Positions 41,810 to 50,048 of a stretch of DNA of 64,000 nucleotides are shown here, one piece after another. The stretch's first letter is position 1. Every line of letters starts with the position of its first letter. The translations under genes were made by a program, and so were the position numbers. Origin of the DNA: Salipiger aestuarii (GTDB lineage: Bacteria > Pseudomonadota > Alphaproteobacteria > Rhodobacterales > Rhodobacteraceae); assembly GCF_003259905.1 (NCBI RefSeq), contig NZ_QLMG01000014.1, positions 28,645 to 92,644 on the forward strand. The letters run 5' to 3'. The notes beneath the pieces were generated by a model. The model made no database searches. It was not told the origin of the DNA and saw nothing but the letters and a program-made list of their open reading frames with translations.

Positions 41810-44788
41810 TCAGCCGCGCGGCATTCGCAACACCAGGTTGCGCCCGCGTTTGGTCAGTTGCAGTTCGGAGTCGCCAATCGCGGCGACTCGGCCTCCATCC
41901 AGCCGGTCGCCGACCTTGACGTTCTGAAGCCGACCGTTCGACAGGCGCACCAGTGCGCGCCGGTTCGACGCCGATCCGAAGACCCCGATCAGGCTCGTCT
42001 CGCGCAGGTTCAGCTGGTTCGACATCGTTGCCTGCCGCGCGACACTGGCATTTTGCGGAATGCGCGGCGCCGGTTGCGCCCGGACCGCCGCGGCAGGGGC
42101 GGTCTGAACCGGGGTGTTTTCGGCGCGCCTCGCCATGCCCGGGGGGCGCAGTTGCGGCTCCAGCGATCGGGCGACCGCCAGGGCGGTGCTCACCGCGACC
42201 TCGGCATCCGGTGCCCCGGCTTCTTCGGCGGGGGCTTCCGGGCCTGGCGGCGGTGCCGGGGGGGCTGCGGCAACGGCCTGCGCCACTGCTTCGGCGACCG
42301 CAGCGCGCACGCTGTCAGGTCGGATCACGGGGCGCTTTTGTTCCAGTTCGGCCACGGAAAAGCCCGACAGCACGACCCGTTCGCTTTGTTCGACCAGGTC
42401 GCCGGGGCGGGCCGACGGGCGGCGGGCGCCAAGCGCGGGGTCCGTCGGGGCGACGGCGGGCGCGTCGGGATCTTCGGCGGCTGCACCGGCGGCGTCTTCG
42501 GCAACGGTGGATTGCGCGCGGGCGGGCGGCACCTGCGGCGGCGGGCCGGTGAACACCCGCACCCCATCGGGGGAGACCGCCCCTTCGGGCGTGGCCCGCA
42601 CCAGCCCGCGCGCGTCCAGATCAAAGCGCACATCCGGCCCCGGCGGCAGCGCGACCGGCTGGGCGGCGCCTTCGGAGAGCGGTTCGGGGGGCAGGGCGAC
42701 GGCGTCGAACTGTTCGACCCTGGGATCGACCGAGGCCACATAGAAGTCATCTATGCTGTCGGGGCTTGCGTCGGGCGGCGGCGAGGGTGATCGCTGCCAG
42801 ATCCCGGTCGCAGCATAGCGCGCGGCGGCCTCTTCGGGCGACGGGGCGATCCGTGCGGGGGCGGTCGCGGCCGGTGCGGCATCCGCGGTGATATCGCTGC
42901 CGGGGGCGGGCGGCAGCAGGGCCAGCACTTCGGGCGCGACTTGCGGCTCGACCTGAATCGGGGCGGGCATGGCCGGATCGGCGGCGGCGACTTCGGTCGC
43001 CTCCTCATCGGCGGGGCCAAAGAACCGCGACAGCCCTTCGTCCAGAAAGACCGAGGCCCAGGCGGCGACCGCCAGCAGGAACAGCAGCAGCACCATCGTC
43101 AGCATCAGTCCAAGGAAACGCGGCTTGCCGCCGATGTCTTCCTCGCGCCGCGCGCCAAAGACAGTCATGCGGCGGCGTTCGTCCTCGGGGTCGGCGGCCC
43201 CGGACATGGCGGTCCCGGACATGGCGGCCTGCATGACGGGCGGCGCCTCACCGGGGGCGCTGCGGGGGGCGACCGGGCCGGGGCTGGTGGGGCGGGGGCT
43301 GGCGGGGACGGGGGGGGCGGATTTGCGCTGGCGCGGGCGCGCGGGTTTGGGCGCGGGCGCCTCGGCAGAGGCCGGCGCGGGCTGGCGGGCGGCGGCGGTG
43401 TGCGGTGCCGCGCCCTGCGCGGGTTTCGCCGCCGGGCGTGCGGCCGGCTTGGCGGGACGGGGCGGAGTCCGGGCGGGGGCATTGCGCGCAGCGGTATCGC
43501 TGGCCAAAGCGTTGCGGTCGGGTGCGGCAGCAGCGACGGCCGGGGCCTGGTTCGACACAGGCGCAAGGGCGGCGCGCAACGCGGGGCGGTCCTGACGCCG
43601 GGGCGCGGCGGCAGACTCTGTCACGGCCGGGGCCGCGACGGGCGGGGCGGACGGTTTCGGCGCGCCGCTGGTCAGCACCATCTGCCCGCTGCTGTCGGGC
43701 AAGTCCCGGCTGGCGCGAATGCTGGTAAAGCTGGGGGTGTCGGGTGCGGCGCCGGATTTGTCCGCAGCCGGGCGGATGCGCGCTGCGGGCGGTTCGGGCA
43801 GGGGGGCAAGTGCGGCCGTGCGCGCGTCGCCTCCGGGGCCGAACATACCGGGGCCGAACATGCCGGTGCCAAAGTCGGCGGGCGCAGCCACCGGGCTTTC
43901 GGTCGACGGATCGCTTGCGGGGCCTGGCGTCGAGGGGGGCGTTGGCGCGGTCAGGAACGCCGGGGGCGGACCGGGGGCAGGCACAGGGGCAGGGGCAGGC
44001 AGGGGGGCGGGGCGGGGCGCGGCCTCTGCCATCGCCTCGGGCTGCATGACCGGCAAGGGGCCGGTTTCGGCTTCGGTTGCGGGGGTGGCGCCGGAAGGCG
44101 GCAGATTGGTGCGGCGCCCCGCCGCGTCCGCCTGCTGGGGGGATGCGGGTTCGGATGCGGCCTCGCGCATTGGCGCAGTGGTGCGCCTGCGCGCGTCCGG
44201 GGCCGGCCTTGCGACGTCGGGCGCGGTTGCGGGCGGTTTCCCAACCGGGGGCGGGGTCGCGACAATGCGGATCGGCCCGGCGATTCGGTGTGGCGCCGGG
44301 CCGGCCCACCCGGAGGCGGCGCCGAAGAACGGCGCTCCGGCAAAGCTGCCCGTGGCGGGGGCGGCGGCGAAGCTTACCGGATCGAAACCCTGCGCCGCGA
44401 CAAAGGATTCGGCCTCGGCCAGCGTTTCCCTCGCGACGGCAGCGACCTGAAGCCGCCCCGGCACCGGTTGCCAGTCGTACACCAGTTCGCTGACATCGTA
44501 GGGCGTCGCGCCGTCCAGCGCCGCGCGCACGTCGGCGCCCCGCGCGGACTCGTCGCCGGGGTCGGGCAGATCCAGATACCGGATTTGATCGTCCGGCAGA
44601 ATCAGCAGCACCTGCCGGCCATCCGGCCCGCTGTCCATGGCAATATCGCGCAGTGCGCCAAGGGCTGCGTCCAGATCGTCGGTGTGAAACGACATCTCGC
44701 CCAGCCGCTGCCAGACGTCACCGTCACGGCGCAGCAGCGCGATACCGTCGGAAGAAAGCGAAAGCGCGTTATTCGGAACCATGCGCAT
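41810..44788 (-). CDS. Large mosaic membrane protein: GspL/PilM-like start, disordered linker, PilP/GspC-like end
   Basis: A 992-residue protein. Residues 1-150 look like a compact cytoplasmic domain (LILPDDQIRYLDLP, AALDGATPYDVSELVYDW) reminiscent of GspL/PilM actin-like domains. Residues about 170-540 are Pro/Ala-rich low complexity. One membrane helix follows (GLMLTMVLLLFLLAVAAWASVF, about 550-570), then another disordered linker. The last 55 residues (NRRALVRLSNGRLQNVKVGDRLDGGRVAAIGDSELQL shortened here; end LVLRMPRG) match the PilP/GspC homology fold. No other secretion gene is near. Function unknown. Confidence 0.75.
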   Translation of the reverse strand: MRMVPNNALSLSSDGIALLRRDGDVWQRLGEMSFHTDDLDAALGALRDIAMDSGPDGRQVLLILPDDQIRYLDLPDPGDESARGADVRAALDGATPYDVSELVYDWQPVPGRLQVAAVARETLAEAESFVAAQGFDPVSFAAAPATGSFAGAPFFGAASGWAGPAPHRIAGPIRIVATPPPVGKPPATAPDVARPAPDARRRTTAPMREAASEPASPQQADAAGRRTNLPPSGATPATEAETGPLPVMQPEAMAEAAPRPAPLPAPAPVPAPGPPPAFLTAPTPPSTPGPASDPSTESPVAAPADFGTGMFGPGMFGPGGDARTAALAPLPEPPAARIRPAADKSGAAPDTPSFTSIRASRDLPDSSGQMVLTSGAPKPSAPPVAAPAVTESAAAPRRQDRPALRAALAPVSNQAPAVAAAAPDRNALASDTAARNAPARTPPRPAKPAARPAAKPAQGAAPHTAAARQPAPASAEAPAPKPARPRQRKSAPPVPASPRPTSPGPVAPRSAPGEAPPVMQAAMSGTAMSGAADPEDERRRMTVFGARREEDIGGKPRFLGLMLTMVLLLFLLAVAAWASVFLDEGLSRFFGPADEEATEVAAADPAMPAPIQVEPQVAPEVLALLPPAPGSDITADAAPAATAPARIAPSPEEAAARYAATGIWQRSPSPPPDASPDSIDDFYVASVDPRVEQFDAVALPPEPLSEGAAQPVALPPGPDVRFDLDARGLVRATPEGAVSPDGVRVFTGPPPQVPPARAQSTVAEDAAGAAAEDPDAPAVAPTDPALGARRPSARPGDLVEQSERVVLSGFSVAELEQKRPVIRPDSVRAAVAEAVAQAVAAAPPAPPPGPEAPAEEAGAPDAEVAVSTALAVARSLEPQLRPPGMARRAENTPVQTAPAAAVRAQPAPRIPQNASVARQATMSNQLNLRETSLIGVFGSASNRRALVRLSNGRLQNVKVGDRLDGGRVAAIGDSELQLTKRGRNLVLRMPRG

Positions 44789-44948
44789 TGTCTATCATTG
44801 CCCGGTCGTCATGGGGAGCCCCTGTCAGGCCTTTGGCCCATCATACAGCAGCAGTCCGCCGAGAGGAAGAAAGCTCTGTCGTCGGGGGTTGCGGGGCGAT
44901 CTTGGCGTGCGCATGTTGCGACAGACACACGATCTTCCGGAGGCTTCG

Positions 44949-45659
44949 ATGATCCGTCCCCCCTTTATGTCTATGTCGCTTTCACTTGGCCTTGCGGCGA
45001 TGCTGGCGCTTGCGCCGCTCGCGGCCATCGCGCAGGAACCCCGGCTGACCGTCACCGGTGAGGGCAGCGCATCCGCCGTGCCCGACATGGCGACCGTGTC
45101 GCTGGGGGTGACGGCGCAGGACCCGGAGGCAGGCGCCGCCATGGATCGGGCATCGCGCGTCGCCGCCGAGATCCTGTCCCGGCTGGACGGGCTGAATATC
45201 GCGCCGCGCGACCGGCAGACTTCTGATATCGGGCTTCAGCCGGTCTGGAGTCGCCACGATTCGGACGATCGCCACATCACCGGGTACGAGGCCAGCAACA
45301 GCCTGACCGTGCGGGTGCGCGATCTGGACAGCCTGGGCGACGTTCTGGCGGCGGTGACAGAAGGGGGCGCCAACCGGCTTGCCGGGTTGAGCTTTGGCTT
45401 GCAGGAACCCGGCCCGGTGATGGATGACGCCCGCCGCGATGCGGTGTCCGACGCGCTGGCGCGGGCGAACGTGCTGGCAGAAGCTGCAGGCATAACCCTG
45501 GGGCCGATCTTGTCCATCACGGAAGGGGGGGGCGGCGACATGCCGATGCCCAGGATGGAAATGGCGCGAATGGCGTCGGCCCCGGTGGCGGCGGGCGAAC
45601 AGACGATCTCGGCGCAGGTCACCGTGGTTTTTCGTCTGGGCGACGAAACACCCGACTGA
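44949..45659 (+). CDS. SIMPL-domain (DUF541) exported protein
   Basis: A 236-residue protein with a signal peptide (LGLAAMLALAPLAAIAQ/EPRL). The SIMPL pattern is visible: LTVTGEGSASAVPDMATVSLGVTAQ near the mature start, the central SNSLTVRVRDLDSLGDVL, and a beta-strand ending QTISAQVTVVFRL. Family members form periplasmic or membrane-associated oligomers of uncertain role, linked to oxidative stress in some bacteria. The start at 44949 gives the signal peptide. It is divergent from the 992-residue mosaic protein. Confidence 0.92.
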   Translation: MIRPPFMSMSLSLGLAAMLALAPLAAIAQEPRLTVTGEGSASAVPDMATVSLGVTAQDPEAGAAMDRASRVAAEILSRLDGLNIAPRDRQTSDIGLQPVWSRHDSDDRHITGYEASNSLTVRVRDLDSLGDVLAAVTEGGANRLAGLSFGLQEPGPVMDDARRDAVSDALARANVLAEAAGITLGPILSITEGGGGDMPMPRMEMARMASAPVAAGEQTISAQVTVVFRLGDETPD

Positions 45660-45902
45660 GCAGGCGCGCAGCGGCGATGTGGCGCGGCGTTCGCGGGAAC
45701 GGTGCGGGGCTGGCGGCTGCCGCTTGGATGACGCAAAGGGGCGCGCAAGGGGCGAGAACACTGTCCACTTCGGCAGGACGGAGAGGGGCCGCGCGGGGCG
45801 CGCTTCCCAATCCGCGGCAGGAACGCATCCCCTCGCGGCGACTATCGCAGGCCTGCCGGACGCGAAAGCCCGCGGGTGCCCCACCGCCGGCCTGAACCGG
45901 GT

Positions 45903-46349
45903 CTAGCCGAGCTTGCGCAGCAGGCGCAGCAGCGTTTCTTTTTCGCGCTCGCGCAGCGGCGCCAGCGTTTCGATGCTGACCTCGATGGCGGCCTGCGTCG
46001 CCGCGTCGATCAACCCGACGCCGTCCGGCGTCAGCGAGACCAAGTGCCGCCGGCGGTCTTCGGTATCGGGGGTCGTGCGCAGCAGGCCGCGCGCGATCAG
46101 CCGGTCGACAACCCCCTTGGTTGTGGCGCCATCCATGGCGACGGACCGGCCGAGGCGGTTTTGCGACATCGGTCCGTCTTCGGCGAGGCGGTGCATGACC
46201 GAGAACTGCGTCGGGGTCAGTTTGCCGGGCACCTTGTCGGAAAAGATGGTCGAGTTGCGCTGATAAGCCTTGCGCAGCAGGAAACCGATCTGCTCGTCCA
46301 GCAGGTAGCCGTGATCGGCGGATGTGCGGGCCTTGGGGGAGTCGTTCAA
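45903..46349 (-). CDS. MarR family transcriptional regulator, TTG start
   Basis: A 148-residue winged-helix regulator: LTPTQFSVMHRLAEDGPMSQNRLGRSVAMDGATTKGVVDRL contains the recognition helix, and RTTPDTEDRRRHLVSLTPDG the wing with the conserved DxRxR. The longer frame to 46418 has no ribosome site, whereas TTG at 46349 is preceded by AGGAG at 8 bp, so I use the TTG. It lies 204 bp past livF on the same strand and could regulate the transport/catabolic operon upstream; copy B of the dispersed element lies between them. Confidence 0.88.
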   Translation of the reverse strand: MNDSPKARTSADHGYLLDEQIGFLLRKAYQRNSTIFSDKVPGKLTPTQFSVMHRLAEDGPMSQNRLGRSVAMDGATTKGVVDRLIARGLLRTTPDTEDRRRHLVSLTPDGVGLIDAATQAAIEVSIETLAPLREREKETLLRLLRKLG

Positions 46350-46447
46350 ACCGGGGTCTCCTGTGCGGATCGCAGTCTTAGAGCCATTCGCGATCAGGGG
46401 CAACGGCTGGCGCCCCATCCATTCTTGCGCCGGTCCGCGAGGTGGCA

Positions 46448-46510
46448 GGGGGGCGCTGCCCCCCGTCGCCTGAACGGCGACTCCCCCCGGAGTTTACCTG
46501 GCAAGATGAA
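46448..46510 (+). repeat. Dispersed intergenic element, copy B
   Basis: Hairpin GGGGGGC-gct-GCCCCCC (46448-46464), second hairpin GTCGCC-tgaac-GGCGAC (46465-46481), then the block CCCCCGGAGTTTACC and TGGCAAGATGAA (46485-46510). It lies between marR and livF in the orientation opposite to both genes. Confidence 0.75.
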
Positions 46511-46553
46511 GACCGGGCGCGGCGCATGGCCAATCGGCGGTCAGGGGCGGGCA

Positions 46554-47255
46554 TCAGACCGACAGGTAGGCATCGCGGATTTCGGGATGAGCTTCGAGGT
46601 CTTTGAAGCTGCCGTCGAATTTCTTTTCGCCGCCTTCGATGATGATGGCGCGGTCGGCGACGGCGCGGGCGAAATGCAGGTTCTGTTCGGAAATCATAAC
46701 CGTCAGCCCTTGGTCCTTGAGCTTCAGAATGGTGGCCACCATCTGTTCGACGATCACCGGGGCGATGCCTTCCGAGGGCTCGTCGAGCAGCAACAGCGCG
46801 GGGTTGCCCATCAGCGTGCGGGCGATGGTCAGCATCTGTTGTTCGCCCCCGGACATGTGCTTGCCGCGGTTGGCGCGGCGTTCGGCAAGGTTGGGAAAGA
46901 TGTCGAACAGTTGGTCGGTGGTCCAGTGGGGCGCATCCGTACGGGCGGGCTGACGGCCCACTTCGAGGTTTTCCAGCACCGTCAGGTCGGTAAAGATGCG
47001 CCGGTCCTCGGGGACGTAGCCGATGCCCCATTTGGCGACACGAAAGGCGGGTTCGCCCACCAGGTCGCGGCCCTGAAAGATGACGCCGCCCTTGCGGGGT
47101 CTGACCAGCTGCATCACCGATTTCATCGTGGTGGATTTGCCCGCGCCGTTGCGGCCCAGAAGGGCGACCACCTCGCCGCGCCGGACCTCGAACGTGAGGT
47201 CCGACAGGATGTGGGCCTTGCCGTAATAGCTGTGGATGCGCTCGACGCTAAGCAT
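46554..47255 (-). CDS. livF: Branched-chain amino-acid-type ABC transporter ATPase LivF
   Basis: A 233-residue nucleotide-binding subunit. Walker A is GRNGAGKST, signature MSGGEQQMLTIARTL, Walker B LLLLDEPSEG, matching LivF. The start overlaps livG by 8 bp. It is the last transporter gene in the operon. The HAAT-family transporters it belongs to carry amino acids, urea, amides and aromatic acids, so the name does not fix the substrate. Confidence 0.94.
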   Translation of the reverse strand: MLSVERIHSYYGKAHILSDLTFEVRRGEVVALLGRNGAGKSTTMKSVMQLVRPRKGGVIFQGRDLVGEPAFRVAKWGIGYVPEDRRIFTDLTVLENLEVGRQPARTDAPHWTTDQLFDIFPNLAERRANRGKHMSGGEQQMLTIARTLMGNPALLLLDEPSEGIAPVIVEQMVATILKLKDQGLTVMISEQNLHFARAVADRAIIIEGGEKKFDGSFKDLEAHPEIRDAYLSV

Positions 47256-48018
47256 GGGAGTTTTCCTTGAACAGGGTTCCACCGCCCAGATAGACCTCTT
47301 GCACGCGGGGGTCGTTGCGCACCTGCGCGGCGTTGCCATCGGCGATCAGCTCGCCCCGGTTCAGCACCATGATGTGATGGGAATGGGCGAACACCACGTC
47401 CATGTCATGTTCGGTGAACAGCACGCTGACGCCCTGATCGCGCACGATGTCCGCTGTCAGTTGCATCAGTTCGATCCGCGCGCTGGGCGCCATTCCGGCG
47501 GTGGGTTCATCCATCAGCAGCAGGCGGGGTTTGTGACACAGCGCGATGGCCAGTTCGAGCCGTTTGAGATCGCCGTAAGCGAGGATCGAACAGGGCCGGT
47601 CGGCCTGGTTTTTCATGGCGACGGTTTCCAGCAGGCTCATCGCCTCGTCGCGGTATATTTTCCAGGCGCGCGGGCCGAGGGAAAAGATGCGCCGGTGATG
47701 CGACATCAGCGCCATCTGGACGTTTTCGACCACGGTCATCGACTGGTAGGTGCCGGTGATCTGAAAGGTGCGCCCCACGCCCTTGCGCCAGATGTCGCGG
47801 GGTTTGCGCCCGGTGATGTCTTCGCCGTCCAGAAACACCTTTCCTGCGGTCGGCTTCAGCTGCCCCATCAGCATGTTGAAGCAGGTGGATTTGCCCGCGC
47901 CGTTGGGGCCGATCAGCGCCTTGAGCTCGCCCTTGGCGACGCTGAAGCTGACGCCGCCGACGGCGAGAAAGCCGCTGTAGCTTTTCCTGAGGTTTTCGAC
48001 GCGCAGGATTTCGGTCAT
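47248..48018 (-). CDS. livG: Branched-chain amino-acid-type ABC transporter ATPase LivG
   Basis: A 256-residue nucleotide-binding subunit. Walker A GPNGAGKST, Walker B LLLMDEPTAGM, and the C-terminal LivG tail VLNRGELIADGNAAQVRNDPRVQEVYLG. The ABC signature is weak (ILAYGDLKRLELAIAL in place of LSYGQQRRLEIARAL). The start overlaps the livHM stop by 4 bp (ATGA). It drives transport with LivF. Confidence 0.94.
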   Translation of the reverse strand: MTEILRVENLRKSYSGFLAVGGVSFSVAKGELKALIGPNGAGKSTCFNMLMGQLKPTAGKVFLDGEDITGRKPRDIWRKGVGRTFQITGTYQSMTVVENVQMALMSHHRRIFSLGPRAWKIYRDEAMSLLETVAMKNQADRPCSILAYGDLKRLELAIALCHKPRLLLMDEPTAGMAPSARIELMQLTADIVRDQGVSVLFTEHDMDVVFAHSHHIMVLNRGELIADGNAAQVRNDPRVQEVYLGGGTLFKENSHA

Positions 48019-49874
48019 TTCACGGTCTCCTCGTCGATGTTGCGGATGCGGCGCCACAGGGTGCGCAAGGTGCCCACGATGCCTTCGGGCATCAGGATCA
48101 CCACGGCGATGATCACCAGGCCCAGCAGCAGGCGCCAGTATTCAAGCCGGGTCAGCCAGTCTTCGACCACGGTCATGAAACCCGCACCGACAACCCCGCC
48201 CGCCAGCGTTTTCACGCCGCCAAGGAAGACCACGATCAGCGCATCGAAGCTTTCGCCGATTTCCAGAACGGTGGGAAACACCGAGCCTTTGGAGAACACG
48301 AATATCCCGCCCGCAAGCCCCGCCATCGCGCCCGCAAGGCAGAACGCCGCGTATTGCACGCGCTTGACGTCGATGCCGGTGGCCTCGGCCTGGCGCGGGC
48401 TGTCGCGACCGGCGCGCAGGGCGTAGCCGAACGGCGAATGGATGGCGTGGCGCAGGAAGATGATGCCGCCCGCACCAAGAATCAGGGTGAAGTAGTAGAA
48501 CGGCGCGGGCGCGTTCAACCATTCGGCGGGCCAGATGTTGACCAGCCCGTCATCGCCGCGCGTCACGCCGCGCCACTGGAACGCCAGGCTCCAGACCAGT
48601 TGGCTGAAGGCCAGCGTCAGCATGGCGAAATAGACCCCGGTCAGCCGGATGCAGAACCAGCCGATGGCCAGCGCCAGAACCCCCGCGGCCAGCGGGGCGA
48701 ACACGAAGGCCAGTTCCATCGGGGTATCGGTGTGATAGACCAGAAGCGCTGCGGCATAGGCGCCGCCGCCAAAGAACGCGGCATGGCCAAAGCTGACCAG
48801 CCCGCCGGTGCCAAGGATGAAATGCAGCGAGGCGGCGAACAGCGCAAAGACGATCATGTCGACGATCAGCGTCATTACGAATTGTTCGGCGAACAGCGGC
48901 ACCAGCGCCAGCGCAAACAGCAGTGCGCCGACCAGCGCGATGCCCTTGGGGCCGTAGGGGCGGATGGGTTGTTCGGGGGCGCCGACCTGACCGTGTTCGC
49001 CCGCGACTTCCTCGCGCCCCAGAATGCCGTAGGGGCGCACGATCAGCACGATGGCCATGACCACATACATCAGCACCAGCGTCGATTGCGGCAGGTAGGT
49101 GACGCCAAAGACGTTGAGCACGGAAATCAGCACGGCAGCGATGAACGCCCCCGGCAGGCTGCCCATGCCGCCGATGACGACAACCACAAAGACCTCGCCG
49201 ATGATGTTGAAATCCATCAGCAGGTCCGCGCCGCCCTTGGGCAGTTGCAGCGCCCCGCCAAGACCCGCCAGCGCCGATCCCAGCGCGAAAACCCCGGTGA
49301 ACAGCCACGCCTGATTGACGCCAAGCGCGCCGACCATCTCGCGGTCCTGCGTCGCGGCGCGCACCAGCACGCCAAGCCGGGTTTTCGTAATCAGATACCA
49401 CAGCGCGAACAGGATGAACGGGGTGATGGCGATCAGCACGATGTCGTATTTCGGCACCGGTTCGCCAAAGACGCGCCAGACGCCGCGCAGCCCGGGCGCA
49501 CGCGGGCCAAGCTGATCCTCGGCGCCCCAGATCATCAGCGCAAGGTCCTGGATCACAAGGATGACGCCGAAGGTGGCGACCAGCTGGAACAGCTCGGGGG
49601 CGCGATAGATCGGACGCAGCACCACGATTTCGGTCAGCGCGCCAATGGCGCCCACCGCAAGCCCGGTGAGCAGGATCGCGCCCCAGAACCCGACATGACC
49701 GGGCAGGATGTCCATCAGCGTGATGCCGATGAAGGCCCCCAGCATGTAAAAACTGCCGTGGGCGAAATTGACGATTCGCGTGACCCCGAAGATGAGCGAC
49801 AGGCCCGAGGCGACGAGGAAGAGGGCCGCCGCATTGGCGAGACCCGTCAGGAACTGGGCGAGGAAAAAGGCCAT
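48015..49874 (-). CDS. Fused LivH-LivM permease of a branched-chain-type ABC transporter
   Basis: A 619-residue membrane protein joining two permeases. Residues 1-290 are LivH-like (LFLVASGLSLIFGVTRIVNFAHGSFYMLGA, VVVIGGMGSLPGAFIAAVL); after a hydrophilic joint (EEVAGEHGQVGAPEQPIRPY) residues about 320-619 are LivM-like (LHFILGTGGLVSFGHAAFFGGGAYAAA, IVVFLGGVKTLAGGVVGAGF). Usually these are separate genes. Start at 49874 after AAGGAAAG-like sequence; upstream frame is excluded. It forms the whole channel with LivG and LivF. Confidence 0.93.
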   Translation of the reverse strand: MAFFLAQFLTGLANAAALFLVASGLSLIFGVTRIVNFAHGSFYMLGAFIGITLMDILPGHVGFWGAILLTGLAVGAIGALTEIVVLRPIYRAPELFQLVATFGVILVIQDLALMIWGAEDQLGPRAPGLRGVWRVFGEPVPKYDIVLIAITPFILFALWYLITKTRLGVLVRAATQDREMVGALGVNQAWLFTGVFALGSALAGLGGALQLPKGGADLLMDFNIIGEVFVVVVIGGMGSLPGAFIAAVLISVLNVFGVTYLPQSTLVLMYVVMAIVLIVRPYGILGREEVAGEHGQVGAPEQPIRPYGPKGIALVGALLFALALVPLFAEQFVMTLIVDMIVFALFAASLHFILGTGGLVSFGHAAFFGGGAYAAALLVYHTDTPMELAFVFAPLAAGVLALAIGWFCIRLTGVYFAMLTLAFSQLVWSLAFQWRGVTRGDDGLVNIWPAEWLNAPAPFYYFTLILGAGGIIFLRHAIHSPFGYALRAGRDSPRQAEATGIDVKRVQYAAFCLAGAMAGLAGGIFVFSKGSVFPTVLEIGESFDALIVVFLGGVKTLAGGVVGAGFMTVVEDWLTRLEYWRLLLGLVIIAVVILMPEGIVGTLRTLWRRIRNIDEETVK

Positions 49875-49948
49875 GGTCCGGAGACTTTCCTTGTGCGGCG
49901 CATGTGGCGGGGAGAGGCGGGGCACGCCTTGCCTTGTGCGAAAGGCAC

Positions 49949-50012
49949 GGGGCGCTGCCCCTCTTGGCGCGTGCCGCGCCAATTCACCCCGGAGTTTATC
50001 TGGCAAGATGAA
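49949..50012 (+). repeat. Dispersed intergenic element, copy C
   Basis: Hairpin GGGGC-gct-GCCCC (49949-49961), second hairpin GGCGCG-tgc-CGCGCC (49966-49980), then CACCCCGGAGTTTATC and TGGCAAGATGAA (49985-50012). Located between livHM and livK, opposite in orientation to these genes. Confidence 0.75.
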
Positions 50013-50038
50013 GGGGGCGCGCCGCGCGGGGCGCCCCC
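50013..50038 (-). other. GC-rich hairpin after livK
   Basis: GGGGGCGC (50013-50020) pairs with GCGCCCCC (50031-50038) around a 10-nt loop, 10 bp past the livK stop. It lacks a T-run; its position after the binding-protein gene suggests mRNA stabilisation or partial termination, so livK would be made in excess over the permease. Confidence 0.6.
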
Positions 50039-50048
50039 TGTCGCGACG

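Noticed and set aside
42941..45061. A 706-codon Gly/Arg-rich frame opposite the mosaic protein
   Set aside because: Its low-complexity Gly/Arg composition is the complement of the Pro/Ala-rich linkers of the real gene.
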